Shown piece after piece: positions 21,574 to 30,650 of a stretch of DNA of 64,000 nucleotides. The notes beneath the pieces are model-generated. The model was not told where the DNA came from, searched no databases, and saw nothing but the letters and a program-made list of their open reading frames with translations. Origin of the DNA: Janthinobacterium sp. UMAB-56 (lineage in GTDB: Bacteria; Pseudomonadota; Gammaproteobacteria; Burkholderiales; Burkholderiaceae_D); contig NZ_LT607653.1 in NCBI RefSeq assembly GCF_900095265.1, forward strand, positions 124,001 through 188,000. The letters run 5' to 3'. Both the position numbers and the translations under genes were made by a program. Each line of letters opens with the position of its first letter. Position 1 is the stretch's first letter.

Positions 21574-22164
21574 ATGACGATTTCCTCTCAAGTATCGCTG
21601 TTGGGCCGGCGTGCCGTGCTGGCGTTGGGCTTGACCGTCCTGCTGTCGGCCTGCGGCTTTCATTTGCGCGGTTCGAACGGCAGTTTCATGCTGCCGTTCG
21701 CGACGATGTACATCGGCTTGCCCGACACGTCGCCGCTGGCGATCGGCCTGAAGCGCTATATCCGTGCCATTGGCAGCACGGAGGTGGTCAACACCAGAGA
21801 GGGCGCCGACGCCGTGCTTGAAGTGCTCACCGATCCTGAGAAGAATCGCAGCAAGACCATTTTGTCGCTGAACAAAAATGGCCGTGTGCAAGAGTACCAG
21901 CTCGGCTATTCGATCAATTTCCGCGTGCTGGACAAGGCTGGCAACCAGTTGCTGGCACCGACCACCATCAGCCTGGTGCGTCCGATCACCTTCGACGAAT
22001 CGCAGGTACTGGCCAAGGAAACCGAGGAAGCGGCGCTGTACCGCGACATGCGTAACGACCTGGTGCAGCAAATCATGCGCCGCCTGGCCGCCATCAAGCC
22101 GGTGCTGCCGGCCATGTCGGTGGCGCCAGTGACGCCGGTCGCGCCGGCAGCCCCGCAGCAGTAA
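21574..22164 (+). CDS. lptE: LPS-assembly lipoprotein LptE
   Basis: Outer-membrane lipoprotein that plugs LptD and helps deliver LPS to the cell surface. The 196-residue product has a signal peptide ending in the lipobox LLSACGFHLRG, the hallmark start of LptE/RlpB. It then has the QEYQLGYSINFRVLD strand region and a helix with YRDMRNDLVQQIMRRL. The ATG at 21574 is two bases after the leuS stop; the frame is open upstream inside leuS but lacks a signal peptide there. Short Pro/Ala tail. Confidence 0.93.
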   Translation: MTISSQVSLLGRRAVLALGLTVLLSACGFHLRGSNGSFMLPFATMYIGLPDTSPLAIGLKRYIRAIGSTEVVNTREGADAVLEVLTDPEKNRSKTILSLNKNGRVQEYQLGYSINFRVLDKAGNQLLAPTTISLVRPITFDESQVLAKETEEAALYRDMRNDLVQQIMRRLAAIKPVLPAMSVAPVTPVAPAAPQQ

Positions 22165-22174
22165 CGGGGACGCC

Positions 22175-23191
22175 ATGCAATTGCGGATAGACGCGCTCGA
22201 CGGGCATGTGGCCAAGCCGCTGGCGCAGCTGTATGTGATCACCAGCGACGAACACTTGCTGGCGCTGGAAGCGGCCGACAAGATCCGCCGCGCGGCGCGC
22301 GCACAGGGGTACTCCGAGCGCGATGTGCTGACGGTGGAGCGCAGCTTCAAGTGGGGTGAACTGCTGGCGGCGAACCAGGAGCTGTCGCTGTTCGGGGACA
22401 GGAAATTGATCGAACTGCGCATCCCCACCGGCAAGCCGGGCAAGGATGGCGGCGCGGCGCTGCAAAGCTACGCGAAAAACCTCAGCCCCGACAACCTGAC
22501 CCTGATCACCCTGCCCAAGCTGGACTGGGCGACGCAGAAGGCGGCCTGGGTCGCCAGCCTGCAGCAGGCGGCCGTGTATATCGAGATTCCGAATGTGGAG
22601 CGGGCGCAGTTGCCTGCCTGGATATCCCAGCGCCTGGCCGCGCAGGGGCAAAGCGCGGAGCGCGCCAGTATCGACTTCATCGCTGAACGGGTGGAGGGCA
22701 ATTTGCTGGCGGCGCACCAGGAAATCCAGAAACTGGGCTTGCTGCATGCCGCCGGCAAGCTGACATACGAGCAAGTGCAGGACGCGGTATTGAACGTGGC
22801 CCGCTACGATGTCTTCAAGCTGTCCGAAGCCATGCTGGCAGGCGACCCGGCGCGCCTGGTGCGCATGCTGGAAGGCTTGAAAGGCGAGGGCGAGGCGCTG
22901 CCGCTGGTCTTGTGGGCAGTCTCCGAAGAAATCCGCACGCTGTTAAAATTGAAGGCCGGCATGGCGCAAGGGCGTCCATTGGGCGCGCTGCTGAAGGAAT
23001 ACCGCATCTGGGGTCCGCGCGAGCGGATGATGGAGCCGGCCCTGCGGCGCATTTCGCTACCCGTGCTGGAAGCGGCGCTGCAGCAGGCGGCGCAGGTTGA
23101 CAAGATGATCAAGGGCTTGCGCGCCAAGGGCTACGCGGGCGATGCCTGGGATGCCATGTTGCAGCTGGGCCTGAAGATCGCCCGAGGCTAG
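22175..23191 (+). CDS. holA: DNA polymerase III delta subunit
   Basis: Clamp-loader subunit that opens the beta clamp at the replication fork. The 338-residue length is normal. The family pattern is seen in [61 protein letters not shown] and the C-terminal collar segment with [24 protein letters not shown]. It lies ten bases after lptE, the usual order in proteobacteria, and eleven bases before proA. Confidence 0.94.
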   Translation: MQLRIDALDGHVAKPLAQLYVITSDEHLLALEAADKIRRAARAQGYSERDVLTVERSFKWGELLAANQELSLFGDRKLIELRIPTGKPGKDGGAALQSYAKNLSPDNLTLITLPKLDWATQKAAWVASLQQAAVYIEIPNVERAQLPAWISQRLAAQGQSAERASIDFIAERVEGNLLAAHQEIQKLGLLHAAGKLTYEQVQDAVLNVARYDVFKLSEAMLAGDPARLVRMLEGLKGEGEALPLVLWAVSEEIRTLLKLKAGMAQGRPLGALLKEYRIWGPRERMMEPALRRISLPVLEAALQQAAQVDKMIKGLRAKGYAGDAWDAMLQLGLKIARG

Positions 23192-23202
23192 TTTTTTACA
23201 CT

Positions 23203-24486
23203 ATGGATACGAGCATGGACATCACAGAATATATGCAGGACGTGGGTATGCGCGCGCGCGCCGCCTCGCGCGCCATGGCGCGTGCCGACAGCGCCACGCG
23301 CAACCGCGCCTTGAGCCTGATCGCCGCCGCCATCGTGCGCGATGCCGATCTGCTGCGCGCGGCCAATCAGCGCGACCTCGAGGCGGCGGCTGCTGCCGGC
23401 CTGGCGCCGGCCATGCTCGATCGCCTGACCCTGTCCGACGCCGCCATTGCCACCATGGTCGAAGGCTTGACGCAGATTGTGTCGCTGGCCGATCCGATCG
23501 GTGAGATATCGAACATGAAATTTCGCCCGACGGGCATCCAGGTGGGACAGATGCGCGTGCCGCTGGGCGTCATCGGCATCATCTATGAGGCGCGTCCGAA
23601 CGTGACGGTGGACGCGGCCGGCCTGTGCATCAAGAGCGGCAACGCGACGATTTTGCGCGGCGGTTCGGAAGCCATCCATTGCAACCGTGCACTGGCCAGG
23701 CTGGTGGCAGAGGGCTTGCTGGGAGCCGGCCTTCCGGCCGACGCCGTGCAGGTCATCGACACCACCGACCGTGCCGCCGTCGGCGCCCTGATCACCATGC
23801 CGCAATACGTGGACGTCATCGTGCCGCGCGGCGGCAAGGGACTGATCGCGCGCCTGATGGCCGAGGCTACCGTGCCGATGATCAAGCACCTCGATGGCAT
23901 CTGCCACGTCTACATCGACGCCAAGGCCGATATCAGGAAGGCGATCGATATCGGCTTCAACGCGAAGTGCCACCGCTACGGCACCTGCAACACCATGGAA
24001 ACCCTGCTGGTGTCGCGCGCCGTCGCCGCTACCGTGCTGCCGCAGCTGGCCGAACTGTACCTGACCAAGCAGGTGGAACTGCGCGCCGATCCGGAAAGCC
24101 ATGCGATCCTGGCCGCCGCCGCCTATCCGCACCTGGTACCCGCCACCGAGGAAGACTGGCGCACCGAATACCTGGCGGCGATCCTGTCGATCAGGATCGT
24201 CGACGGCATCGACGAAGCGATGGACCACATCAACCAGTATTCGTCGAAGCATACGGAATCCATCATCACGGAAGACTACAGCGATGCGCTGCGCTTCCTG
24301 CGCGAAGTCGATTCCGCCTCGGTGATGGTGAATGCGTCGACGCGTTTTGCCGATGGCTTCGAGTATGGACTGGGCGCCGAGATCGGCATTTCGAACGATA
24401 AGCTGCATGCGCGCGGCCCCGTGGGACTGGAAGGCCTGACCTCGCTCAAGTACGTGGTCTTTGGTCACGGTGAAGTACGCAAGTAG
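23203..24486 (+). CDS. proA: Gamma-glutamyl phosphate reductase
   Basis: NADPH-dependent enzyme of proline synthesis that reduces gamma-glutamyl phosphate to glutamate semialdehyde. The aldehyde dehydrogenase-like fold shows [34 protein letters not shown], and catalytic Cys in [15 protein letters not shown]. Length is 427 residues from the ATG at 23203; the ATG at 23215 (423 residues) is an equally good start with a GGA-N3-GAG stretch before it. It lies at the end of the leuS-lptE-holA run. Confidence 0.96.
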   Translation: MDTSMDITEYMQDVGMRARAASRAMARADSATRNRALSLIAAAIVRDADLLRAANQRDLEAAAAAGLAPAMLDRLTLSDAAIATMVEGLTQIVSLADPIGEISNMKFRPTGIQVGQMRVPLGVIGIIYEARPNVTVDAAGLCIKSGNATILRGGSEAIHCNRALARLVAEGLLGAGLPADAVQVIDTTDRAAVGALITMPQYVDVIVPRGGKGLIARLMAEATVPMIKHLDGICHVYIDAKADIRKAIDIGFNAKCHRYGTCNTMETLLVSRAVAATVLPQLAELYLTKQVELRADPESHAILAAAAYPHLVPATEEDWRTEYLAAILSIRIVDGIDEAMDHINQYSSKHTESIITEDYSDALRFLREVDSASVMVNASTRFADGFEYGLGAEIGISNDKLHARGPVGLEGLTSLKYVVFGHGEVRK

Positions 24487-24557
24487 TCTTTCTCTGCGGG
24501 CGGCTCACGAGGCGGCCCGTGCTCTCCTTTTTCGATACCTCTGACACTGGGAATCCC

Positions 24558-24995
24558 ATGCTCTTTCTCTGGACCAAAGCCTTCCACATCATCTTCGTCA
24601 TGTCCTGGTTCGCCGGCCTGTTTTATTTGCCGCGCATCTTCGTGAACCTGGCGATGGAGACGGAAACGGTGGCTACCGAGCGTTTGCTGCTGATGGCGCG
24701 CAAGCTGTACCGCTTCATGTCCCTGCTGGCGCTGCCGGCCATGGTGCTGGGACTGGCGTTGATGTGGATGCTGTACGGTGGGGGCGAAGGCCGCATGAAG
24801 ATGCCGGGCTGGATGCACGCCAAGCTGACGCTCGTGGTATTGCTGCTCGGCTATCACCACGCCTGCGGCGCCATCCTGCGCAAGTTTGAAAAAGGTCTCA
24901 ACAAGCGTAGCCACACCTGGTTCCGCTGGTTTAATGAAGTGCCGGTGGTGATGCTGCTGGTTGTCGTCGTGCTGGTCGTGGTCAAGCCTTTCTAA
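24558..24995 (+). CDS. hemJ: HemJ-like/CopD-family membrane protein
   Basis: Small integral membrane protein of 145 residues. The start KAFHIIFVMSWFAGLFYLPRIFV carries the His and the Arg of the HemJ (UPF0093) family, and the later KLTLVVLLLGYHHACG and C-terminal hydrophobic segment complete about four membrane helices. HemJ is a protoporphyrinogen oxidase of heme synthesis. The ATG at 24558 begins right at the conserved start; the longer frame from 24519 is less likely. Betaproteobacterial copies are often only called CopD-family, so the enzymatic role is probable and not proved. Confidence 0.8.
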   Translation: MLFLWTKAFHIIFVMSWFAGLFYLPRIFVNLAMETETVATERLLLMARKLYRFMSLLALPAMVLGLALMWMLYGGGEGRMKMPGWMHAKLTLVVLLLGYHHACGAILRKFEKGLNKRSHTWFRWFNEVPVVMLLVVVVLVVVKPF

Positions 24996-25005
24996 GGGAA
25001 TCGAG

Positions 25006-25623
25006 ATGAGTGCAAGCCAGAGCAAAGTCGTGCAGTATTTCTTCGCACCCCACTCGCCATGGACCTACCTGGGTCACGCGCGCCTGATGGCCATCGCCGC
25101 AAAGACGGGCGCCCAGATCGACGTGCGCCCCTTCGACCTGGGCAAGGTCTTCAGCGTTTCGGGCGGCCTGCCGCTGGCCAAGCGCGCACCGCAGCGCCAG
25201 GCATATCGCCTGGCCGAACTGGCGCGCTGGTCGGCCTTTTTGCAAGTGCCCTTGACCTTGCAGCCGAAGTTCTTCCCCGTGTCGCCGGAAGCCTCGGCCA
25301 AGCTGATCATCGCCACGCGCCTGGCGCATGGCGTGGAGGCATCGCTGAACCTGGCGCACGCCATCATGCGTGGCCTGTGGGCCGAAGAGCGCAACATCGG
25401 CGACGAGGAAACCCTGGTGCAGATCGCGCTGGATGCCGGCTTCGATGGCCGCCAGTTGCTGAAAACGTCGGAAACGGCCAGCGTGCAGGCCGAATACGAT
25501 GCCAACACGGAGGCCGCTACTGCCGCCAGCATCTTCGGCTCGCCGTGGTACATCGTCGATGGCGAAGGGTACTGGGGCCAGGACCGCCTCGATTTTGTCG
25601 AGCGCGCGCTGTCAGTAAAGTAA
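25006..25623 (+). CDS. DsbA-family isomerase, 2-hydroxychromene-2-carboxylate isomerase type
   Basis: A 205-residue protein of the DsbA/kappa-GST fold. It begins with VVQYFFAPHSPWTYLGHARL, where Ser replaces the redox CxxC, as in 2-hydroxychromene-2-carboxylate isomerases. The family end IFGSPWYIVDGEGYWGQDRLDFVERAL is intact. The ATG at 25006 has AAGGGAA upstream; the longer frame from 24961 overlaps hemJ. No aromatic-degradation genes are nearby, so the natural substrate is open. Confidence 0.85.
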   Translation: MSASQSKVVQYFFAPHSPWTYLGHARLMAIAAKTGAQIDVRPFDLGKVFSVSGGLPLAKRAPQRQAYRLAELARWSAFLQVPLTLQPKFFPVSPEASAKLIIATRLAHGVEASLNLAHAIMRGLWAEERNIGDEETLVQIALDAGFDGRQLLKTSETASVQAEYDANTEAATAASIFGSPWYIVDGEGYWGQDRLDFVERALSVK

Positions 25624-25631
25624 TTAGTACC

Positions 25632-25672
25632 GGGGTCAGACCCGTCGGAACTCGGCGTCCCCGTCTGACCCC
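25632..25672. repeat. GGGGTCAGAC inverted repeat (REP-like)
   Basis: GGGGTCAGAC (25632-25641) and GTCTGACCCC (25663-25672) are perfect 10-bp inverted arms separated by 21 bases, just after the isomerase stop. I recall this core as a common dispersed repeat in betaproteobacteria. No T-run follows, so termination is not assured. Confidence 0.65.
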
Positions 25673-25728
25673 AGATTTCATTTGCTTTTAAGTAAAATTG
25701 TTTTTAACGGATAAAAGGTATCCTTATT

Positions 25729-26934
25729 ATGGCTTCATATTTTTGCCCATGCCCGCGCGGCATGGAAGCGGCGCTGGCCGAGGAACTGGGCGAGATCGCC
25801 CAGGATAGTTCGACCATGAAGGTCCACAACCAGGTGCCGGGCGGCGTACACTGCTCGGGCGACCTGCTGGACTCTTACCGCATCAACCTGCATTCGCGCA
25901 TCGCTTCGCGCGTGCTGATGCGCATGGCCCATTCGGGCTACAAGACGGAAAACGATATCTATGACCTGACCCTCGCGCAATCCTGGGAAGACTGGTTCGG
26001 CGTGCATCACACGATCCGCGTCGACGTCACGGCCGTGAAATCGCCGTTGCGCAGCCTGGAATTCACGACCTTGAAAATCAAGGATGCCATCTGCGACCGC
26101 TTCCGCGACCAGTTCAACGAACGTCCATCGGTCAACACCAAGACGCCGGACATGCGCATCGTCGGTTTCCTCGACGCACACACGTTCACCGTCTACCTCG
26201 ATACTTCGGGCGAAGCCCTGTTCAAGCGCGGCTGGCGCGAAGAAACGGGCGACGCGCCGCTGCGCGAAAACCTGGCGGCCGGCCTGCTGCGCGTGTCGGG
26301 CTGGAAGCCCGGCATGGTACTGTTCGACCCGATGTGCGGTTCCGGCACCATCCTGGCCGAAGCGGCGCAAATGCTGCAGGGGATTCCGCCGGGCGCTTCG
26401 CGCCAGTTCGCGTTTGAAAACTTCCACGACTTCGATCCTGCGCCGTGGAATGCCATGAAAAACGCCATCAAGGTCAATCCCTTGCCGGCCGAACCAACTA
26501 TTTTCGGCAGCGATATTTCGGGCGACATGGTCGCCATGACGCGCCATAACCTGCGCTGCGCCGGCGTGCGCTTCGACGTGCCCTTGAAACAGATCGAGGC
26601 GCAGGAAGTCAAGCCGCCAAGCGAGGTGCCGGGCATCATGCTGACCAACCCGCCGTACGGCGAGCGTATCGGCGTGCGTGGCGACAGCACCATCCCGGAA
26701 GATGAACTGTCGACCTCCTTCTATTCGGCCATGGGCACGACCCTGAAGCAGCGCTTTGCCGGCTGGACGGTGTTCCTGTTTACGGCCGACCTGGGCTTGC
26801 CCAAGTTGTTGCGCCTGAAGGAAGCGCGCAAGACGCCATTCTTCAACGGCGCGCTGGAATGCCGTTTGTTCCGCTTCGATATGGTCGCAGGCTACAACCG
26901 CCGTGAAGAAGCCAAACCGAAACCACAGCAGTAA
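25729..26934 (+). CDS. THUMP-domain rRNA methyltransferase (RlmL N-terminal type)
   Basis: SAM-dependent RNA methyltransferase of 401 residues, resembling the N-terminal half of E. coli RlmL that makes m2G2445 in 23S rRNA. The N-terminal part (CPRGMEAALAEELGEI) and THUMP region precede a Rossmann-type domain with DPMCGSGTILAEAAQML and the catalytic NPPYGERIG. The RlmK half of the enteric fusion is absent, as is usual outside the gammaproteobacteria. Stand-alone gene; the rRNA position is inferred from the family. Confidence 0.87.
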   Translation: MASYFCPCPRGMEAALAEELGEIAQDSSTMKVHNQVPGGVHCSGDLLDSYRINLHSRIASRVLMRMAHSGYKTENDIYDLTLAQSWEDWFGVHHTIRVDVTAVKSPLRSLEFTTLKIKDAICDRFRDQFNERPSVNTKTPDMRIVGFLDAHTFTVYLDTSGEALFKRGWREETGDAPLRENLAAGLLRVSGWKPGMVLFDPMCGSGTILAEAAQMLQGIPPGASRQFAFENFHDFDPAPWNAMKNAIKVNPLPAEPTIFGSDISGDMVAMTRHNLRCAGVRFDVPLKQIEAQEVKPPSEVPGIMLTNPPYGERIGVRGDSTIPEDELSTSFYSAMGTTLKQRFAGWTVFLFTADLGLPKLLRLKEARKTPFFNGALECRLFRFDMVAGYNRREEAKPKPQQ

Positions 26935-26965
26935 GCGTTCACCGTAATACACCCGCAGTAACCCC

Positions 26966-26993
26966 GCGCGCGGATCGGAATCGGTCCGCGCGC
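26966..26993. repeat. 9-bp GC hairpin between methyltransferase and MFS genes
   Basis: GCGCGCGGA and TCCGCGCGC pair perfectly around a 10-base loop, 31 bases after the methyltransferase stop. No T-run follows, so it is a weak or Rho-assisted terminator at best. Confidence 0.45.
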
Positions 26994-27008
26994 CACTTTG
27001 GATGTGCC

Positions 27009-28289
27009 ATGTTTCCCACCCCTCCGGCCGATGTGCCGCCCGACCCGGTCACGCCCGTTCCACCTCCCACACCGAGCCACATGGCGCCGCTGAGCCGCGG
27101 TGCGCTGGCCATGATGCTGGCCGGGCTGTCGATGCTGGGCCCCCTGTCAATCGATACCTATCTGCCGGCGTTTGGCGCGATCCAGGGTTCGCTGCAAGCC
27201 TCGCCGCTGGAAGTGCAGCAGTCGCTGACGTTCTACATGCTGGCCTTTGCCGGCATGGTGCTGTGGCATGGCGCGATCTCCGATACCTTCGGCCGGCGCA
27301 ACGTCATCCTCGTGTCACTGCTGATGTTTGCCATCGGCTCGCTCGGCTGCGCTTCGGCGCACACGGTGCACTATCTGTGGTTCTTCCGCATCATGCAGGG
27401 TGTCTCGGCCGGCGCCGGCGTGGTGATCAGCCGCGCCATCATCCGTGACCTGTATGCCGATGCGGCAGCGGCGCGGCTGCTGTCGCTGGTGACGATGATC
27501 TTTTCCATCGCCCCTGCCGTGGCGCCGATACTCGGCGGCTGGATCGTCATCTGGTTCGACTGGCGCTCGATCTTCCTGTTCCTCGCCTTTTACACGGTGG
27601 TGCTGCTGGCGTTCTGCTACTGGCGCCTCCCTGAAACCTTGCCGATGGAAAAACGCCAGCCGTTCAATCCACGCTTCCTGGCGTCGAGTTATGGGCAGAT
27701 CCTGCGCTCGCCCCTGTTTCACATCAAGGCGGGCATCGTCGCCCTCAATTTCGCGGGCCTGTTCCTGTTCATCACGGCTGCACCGGAAATGCTGCCCAAG
27801 CAGCTGGGCCTGGGACCATCGCAATTCGCCTGGCTGTTCATTCCCTGCGTGAGTGGCATCTTCATGGGGGCCGCAGCGGCCAACCGCATCGCCGGCAAGG
27901 TCACGTTCGCGCGCCAGATCGGCATCGGCTTCGCCTTCCTGCTGTGCGCTGCCAGCGTCAATGTCGTGTATCACCTGTTCCTGCCGCCATCCTTGCCCTG
28001 GTCGGTGCTGCCCCTGTTTTTCTACACCTTCGGCATGTCGCTGGTGGGACCGGGCGCGACCCTGCTGGCGCTGGATCTGTTCCCGCATATCCGCGGCACT
28101 GTGGCCTCGTGCCAGTCGTTTGCCAGCACTTTGCTGGGCGCCGTGGTGGCGGGCGTGATCTCGCCCCTGCTGTCCGGTTCCGTGCTGTGGCTGGCCTCGG
28201 GTCAGCTGGCGTTTACGGGCCTTGCGCTGGCCCTGTGGCTGATATCGCGGCGCTTCCGCCACCGTTTGCTGGGTTCCTTCAGGGCATAA
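27009..28289 (+). CDS. Bcr/CflA-type multidrug efflux MFS transporter
   Basis: Inner-membrane proton-driven exporter of 426 residues with about twelve hydrophobic helices. The Bcr/CflA signature PLSIDTYLPAFGAIQGSL is in helix 1, motif A appears as DTFGRRNVIL, and GAGVVISRAIIRDLY follows. The first 25 residues are Pro-rich and hydrophilic, so the ATG at 27009 may be slightly upstream of the true start (Met25 is an alternative). Substrates of this family include chloramphenicol, bicyclomycin and others; none can be assigned here. Confidence 0.87.
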   Translation: MFPTPPADVPPDPVTPVPPPTPSHMAPLSRGALAMMLAGLSMLGPLSIDTYLPAFGAIQGSLQASPLEVQQSLTFYMLAFAGMVLWHGAISDTFGRRNVILVSLLMFAIGSLGCASAHTVHYLWFFRIMQGVSAGAGVVISRAIIRDLYADAAAARLLSLVTMIFSIAPAVAPILGGWIVIWFDWRSIFLFLAFYTVVLLAFCYWRLPETLPMEKRQPFNPRFLASSYGQILRSPLFHIKAGIVALNFAGLFLFITAAPEMLPKQLGLGPSQFAWLFIPCVSGIFMGAAAANRIAGKVTFARQIGIGFAFLLCAASVNVVYHLFLPPSLPWSVLPLFFYTFGMSLVGPGATLLALDLFPHIRGTVASCQSFASTLLGAVVAGVISPLLSGSVLWLASGQLAFTGLALALWLISRRFRHRLLGSFRA

Positions 28290-28479
28290 GTTTCCATGGA
28301 AGAACGCTGGATTTATTTCAACTTAATTTTCTATATTGCAAGTAATATTCGGCGCTTATGATAAGATGAGCTCTTTTCCCGGCATCCTCTCAGGCAACAT
28401 TTTTTTGCTTACAGGAGTAGAGGATTTCTCTGACGTGGCCGCGCTTCGCTGCTGAGCGCTCTTCCTTTTCGAACCGGCA

Positions 28480-30645
28480 ATGCCTGATACGATGCATCAA
28501 TCTGATCAAGATATTCGCAATCGCCTGCTGATTGCCCGCCTGCCGGCCATGCCGCAGATCCTCATCAAGCTGATCGCCCACCTGCAGGCCGACGATGCCG
28601 GCATGCCGGAACTGGCCGCGCTCATCGCCAAGGATGCGGGCATGACCAGCAAGATCCTCGGCGTGGCCAGCAGCTCGGCCTACCATCGCCAGGGCAAGGT
28701 CGTCAGCCTGGAGCAATCGCTCGTGTCGCTGGGTACGGACATGATCAAGACCCTGGTCATCAGCGAATCCGTCTTCCAGACCTTCAACAGCTTTCCCCAT
28801 TCCGGCAGCACGGATTTGCGCGCCTTCTGGAAAAGTTCGCTATCGGCTGCCGTCATGGCGCGCGCACTGGCCAAGGCCATGGCCTATCCGCACGTCGAGG
28901 AAGCGTATCTGGCAGGATTGCTGCACAACGTGGGCCGCCTGGCCTTGCTGGCCACGGCGCCGAAAGAGTATGCGTTCAATTTCACGGCGCGCGACGATGC
29001 CGCCCTGTGCGCGGTGGAGCAGCGCACCTTGCAGATCACGCATGCCGAAGCGGGTGCCTGGCTGATCGAGCGCTGGCATCTCGATTCCTTCCTGGCCGAT
29101 AGCGTGCTGTATCACCACGAACCGCTGGCGCGCCTGGAAGCGAGCCATCCTTTGATCCGCATCGTGCGCCTGGCGCACCTGCTGTGCTGTCATGCCGACG
29201 ATGCGGACTCGATCACGCAGGCGGCAAGCCTGTGTGCGCTGGACGTCGAGGTACTGGAAGACCTGGCCGGCAGCGTGGCGCGCCAGGTGGCGCAGGCCGC
29301 GCAGCACCTGGGCATCGACCTGGCAGGCGCCGACGATATCGCCACGCCGCCCGCGTATGCGCCGCCACCGGTCGATCCGGTGCAGCAGCGCCTGTCCGAC
29401 GAAGTGCGCAACATGGTGCTGGTGTCCGAAGTGGGGCAGACCTTCGCCCGGCAGCAGGGCGAAACCAGCCTGCTCGAAGCCATCACGCGCTCGGCGCGCA
29501 TCCTGTTCGACTTCGACACCGCCGTCATCCTGCTGCAAAACCCCACCGGCCATGCACTGGTCGGCGTGGCAGCGGGAGAACATCAGCAGCGCCTGGCCGG
29601 CTTCTCGATCCCGCTCGCCAAGGGCGGGCCCTTGGCCGCCTCGGCGCTGGAGTGTCAGTTGGCGTTCCTGAAACGCGACATGCCGGCGCTGGGCATCGTT
29701 GAGGAGCAGCTGTTCCGCATTCTCGGTACCGATAGCCTGGTCTGCGTGCCTTTGGCGTCTGGCCAGCGCAGCCTGGGCGTGCTCATTGGCGGCGTGGCGG
29801 CGTGGCAGATTCCCGCTTGCCAGAAGCGCGAGGGTTTCTTGCGCGCCTATGCCAACCAGGCCGCCATGGCGCTGGAAACGGCCGTCAGTGCGCGCGGCCT
29901 GGCACGGCGCCAGCTCGATCACGTGGCCGAGGAATACCGCGCCGCATCGCGCCGCGTCGTGCATGAGGTGAATAACCCGCTGTCCATCATCAAGAATTAC
30001 CTCAGCGTGCTCGATCACAAGCTGGAGAAGCAGGAGCCGGTGAGCGGCGAGATGGCTATCCTGAACGAGGAAATTGACCGCGTCGGCCAGTTGATCGGTG
30101 GCCTGGCCGATCTGCAGCCGGTAGTGACCAGTGGCGTGACCGATTGCGCGCGCGTGGTCGACGATGTGCTGCGCCTGTTCCGCGCCACCGATTTCCTGCC
30201 ACCGAAGATCGAGGTGGTCACGCGCATGCAGGACGCGCCATGCGAGGTGGAGGCCGATGCCGACATGCTCAAGCAAATCCTGCTCAACCTGCTGAAAAAC
30301 GCCGTCGAAGCCTTGCCCGAGGGCGGGCGCATCGAAGTGGCGAACCGTGGCCACGTCAACCGGGACCGTCGCCTGTATCTGGAATTGTGCGTCAGCGATA
30401 ATGGTGCTGGCCTGGCGCCGGAAGTGCTGGCCAATCTGTTTTCCCCTGTGCGCAGCAGCAAGGAAGGGGCGCATCACGGCCTGGGCTTATCTATCGTGCA
30501 TGACCTGGTCACGCGCCTGCATGGCGTGATCGGCTGCCGCAGCAGCAAGTCCGGCACCTCGTTTGAAATCTTGCTGCCGATTCCCTTGCCGGTGAGCGCT
30601 GCGGCCGCGCTGCCCGCGCCCGGCAATATCGCCATGTCTTCGTAA
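28480..30645 (+). CDS. HDOD-GAF-histidine kinase hybrid protein
   Basis: A 721-residue signalling protein. Residues about 15-220 form an HDOD domain (LPAMPQILIKLIAHL, LEQSLVSLGTDMIKTLVI, AYLAGLLHNVGRLALL). About 310-455 fit a GAF sensor. Then comes a histidine kinase: H-box RRVVHEVNNPLSIIKNYL with His near 494, N-box LKQILLNLLKNAVEAL, and ATP-lid motifs SDNGAGLAPE and HHGLGLSIV. No membrane segment is seen, so it is cytosolic. Fusing HDOD with a kinase is uncommon. The next gene, five bases on, begins with a receiver domain and is the likely phosphorylation partner. Confidence 0.88.
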   Translation: MPDTMHQSDQDIRNRLLIARLPAMPQILIKLIAHLQADDAGMPELAALIAKDAGMTSKILGVASSSAYHRQGKVVSLEQSLVSLGTDMIKTLVISESVFQTFNSFPHSGSTDLRAFWKSSLSAAVMARALAKAMAYPHVEEAYLAGLLHNVGRLALLATAPKEYAFNFTARDDAALCAVEQRTLQITHAEAGAWLIERWHLDSFLADSVLYHHEPLARLEASHPLIRIVRLAHLLCCHADDADSITQAASLCALDVEVLEDLAGSVARQVAQAAQHLGIDLAGADDIATPPAYAPPPVDPVQQRLSDEVRNMVLVSEVGQTFARQQGETSLLEAITRSARILFDFDTAVILLQNPTGHALVGVAAGEHQQRLAGFSIPLAKGGPLAASALECQLAFLKRDMPALGIVEEQLFRILGTDSLVCVPLASGQRSLGVLIGGVAAWQIPACQKREGFLRAYANQAAMALETAVSARGLARRQLDHVAEEYRAASRRVVHEVNNPLSIIKNYLSVLDHKLEKQEPVSGEMAILNEEIDRVGQLIGGLADLQPVVTSGVTDCARVVDDVLRLFRATDFLPPKIEVVTRMQDAPCEVEADADMLKQILLNLLKNAVEALPEGGRIEVANRGHVNRDRRLYLELCVSDNGAGLAPEVLANLFSPVRSSKEGAHHGLGLSIVHDLVTRLHGVIGCRSSKSGTSFEILLPIPLPVSAAAALPAPGNIAMSS

Positions 30646-30650
30646 CGTTC

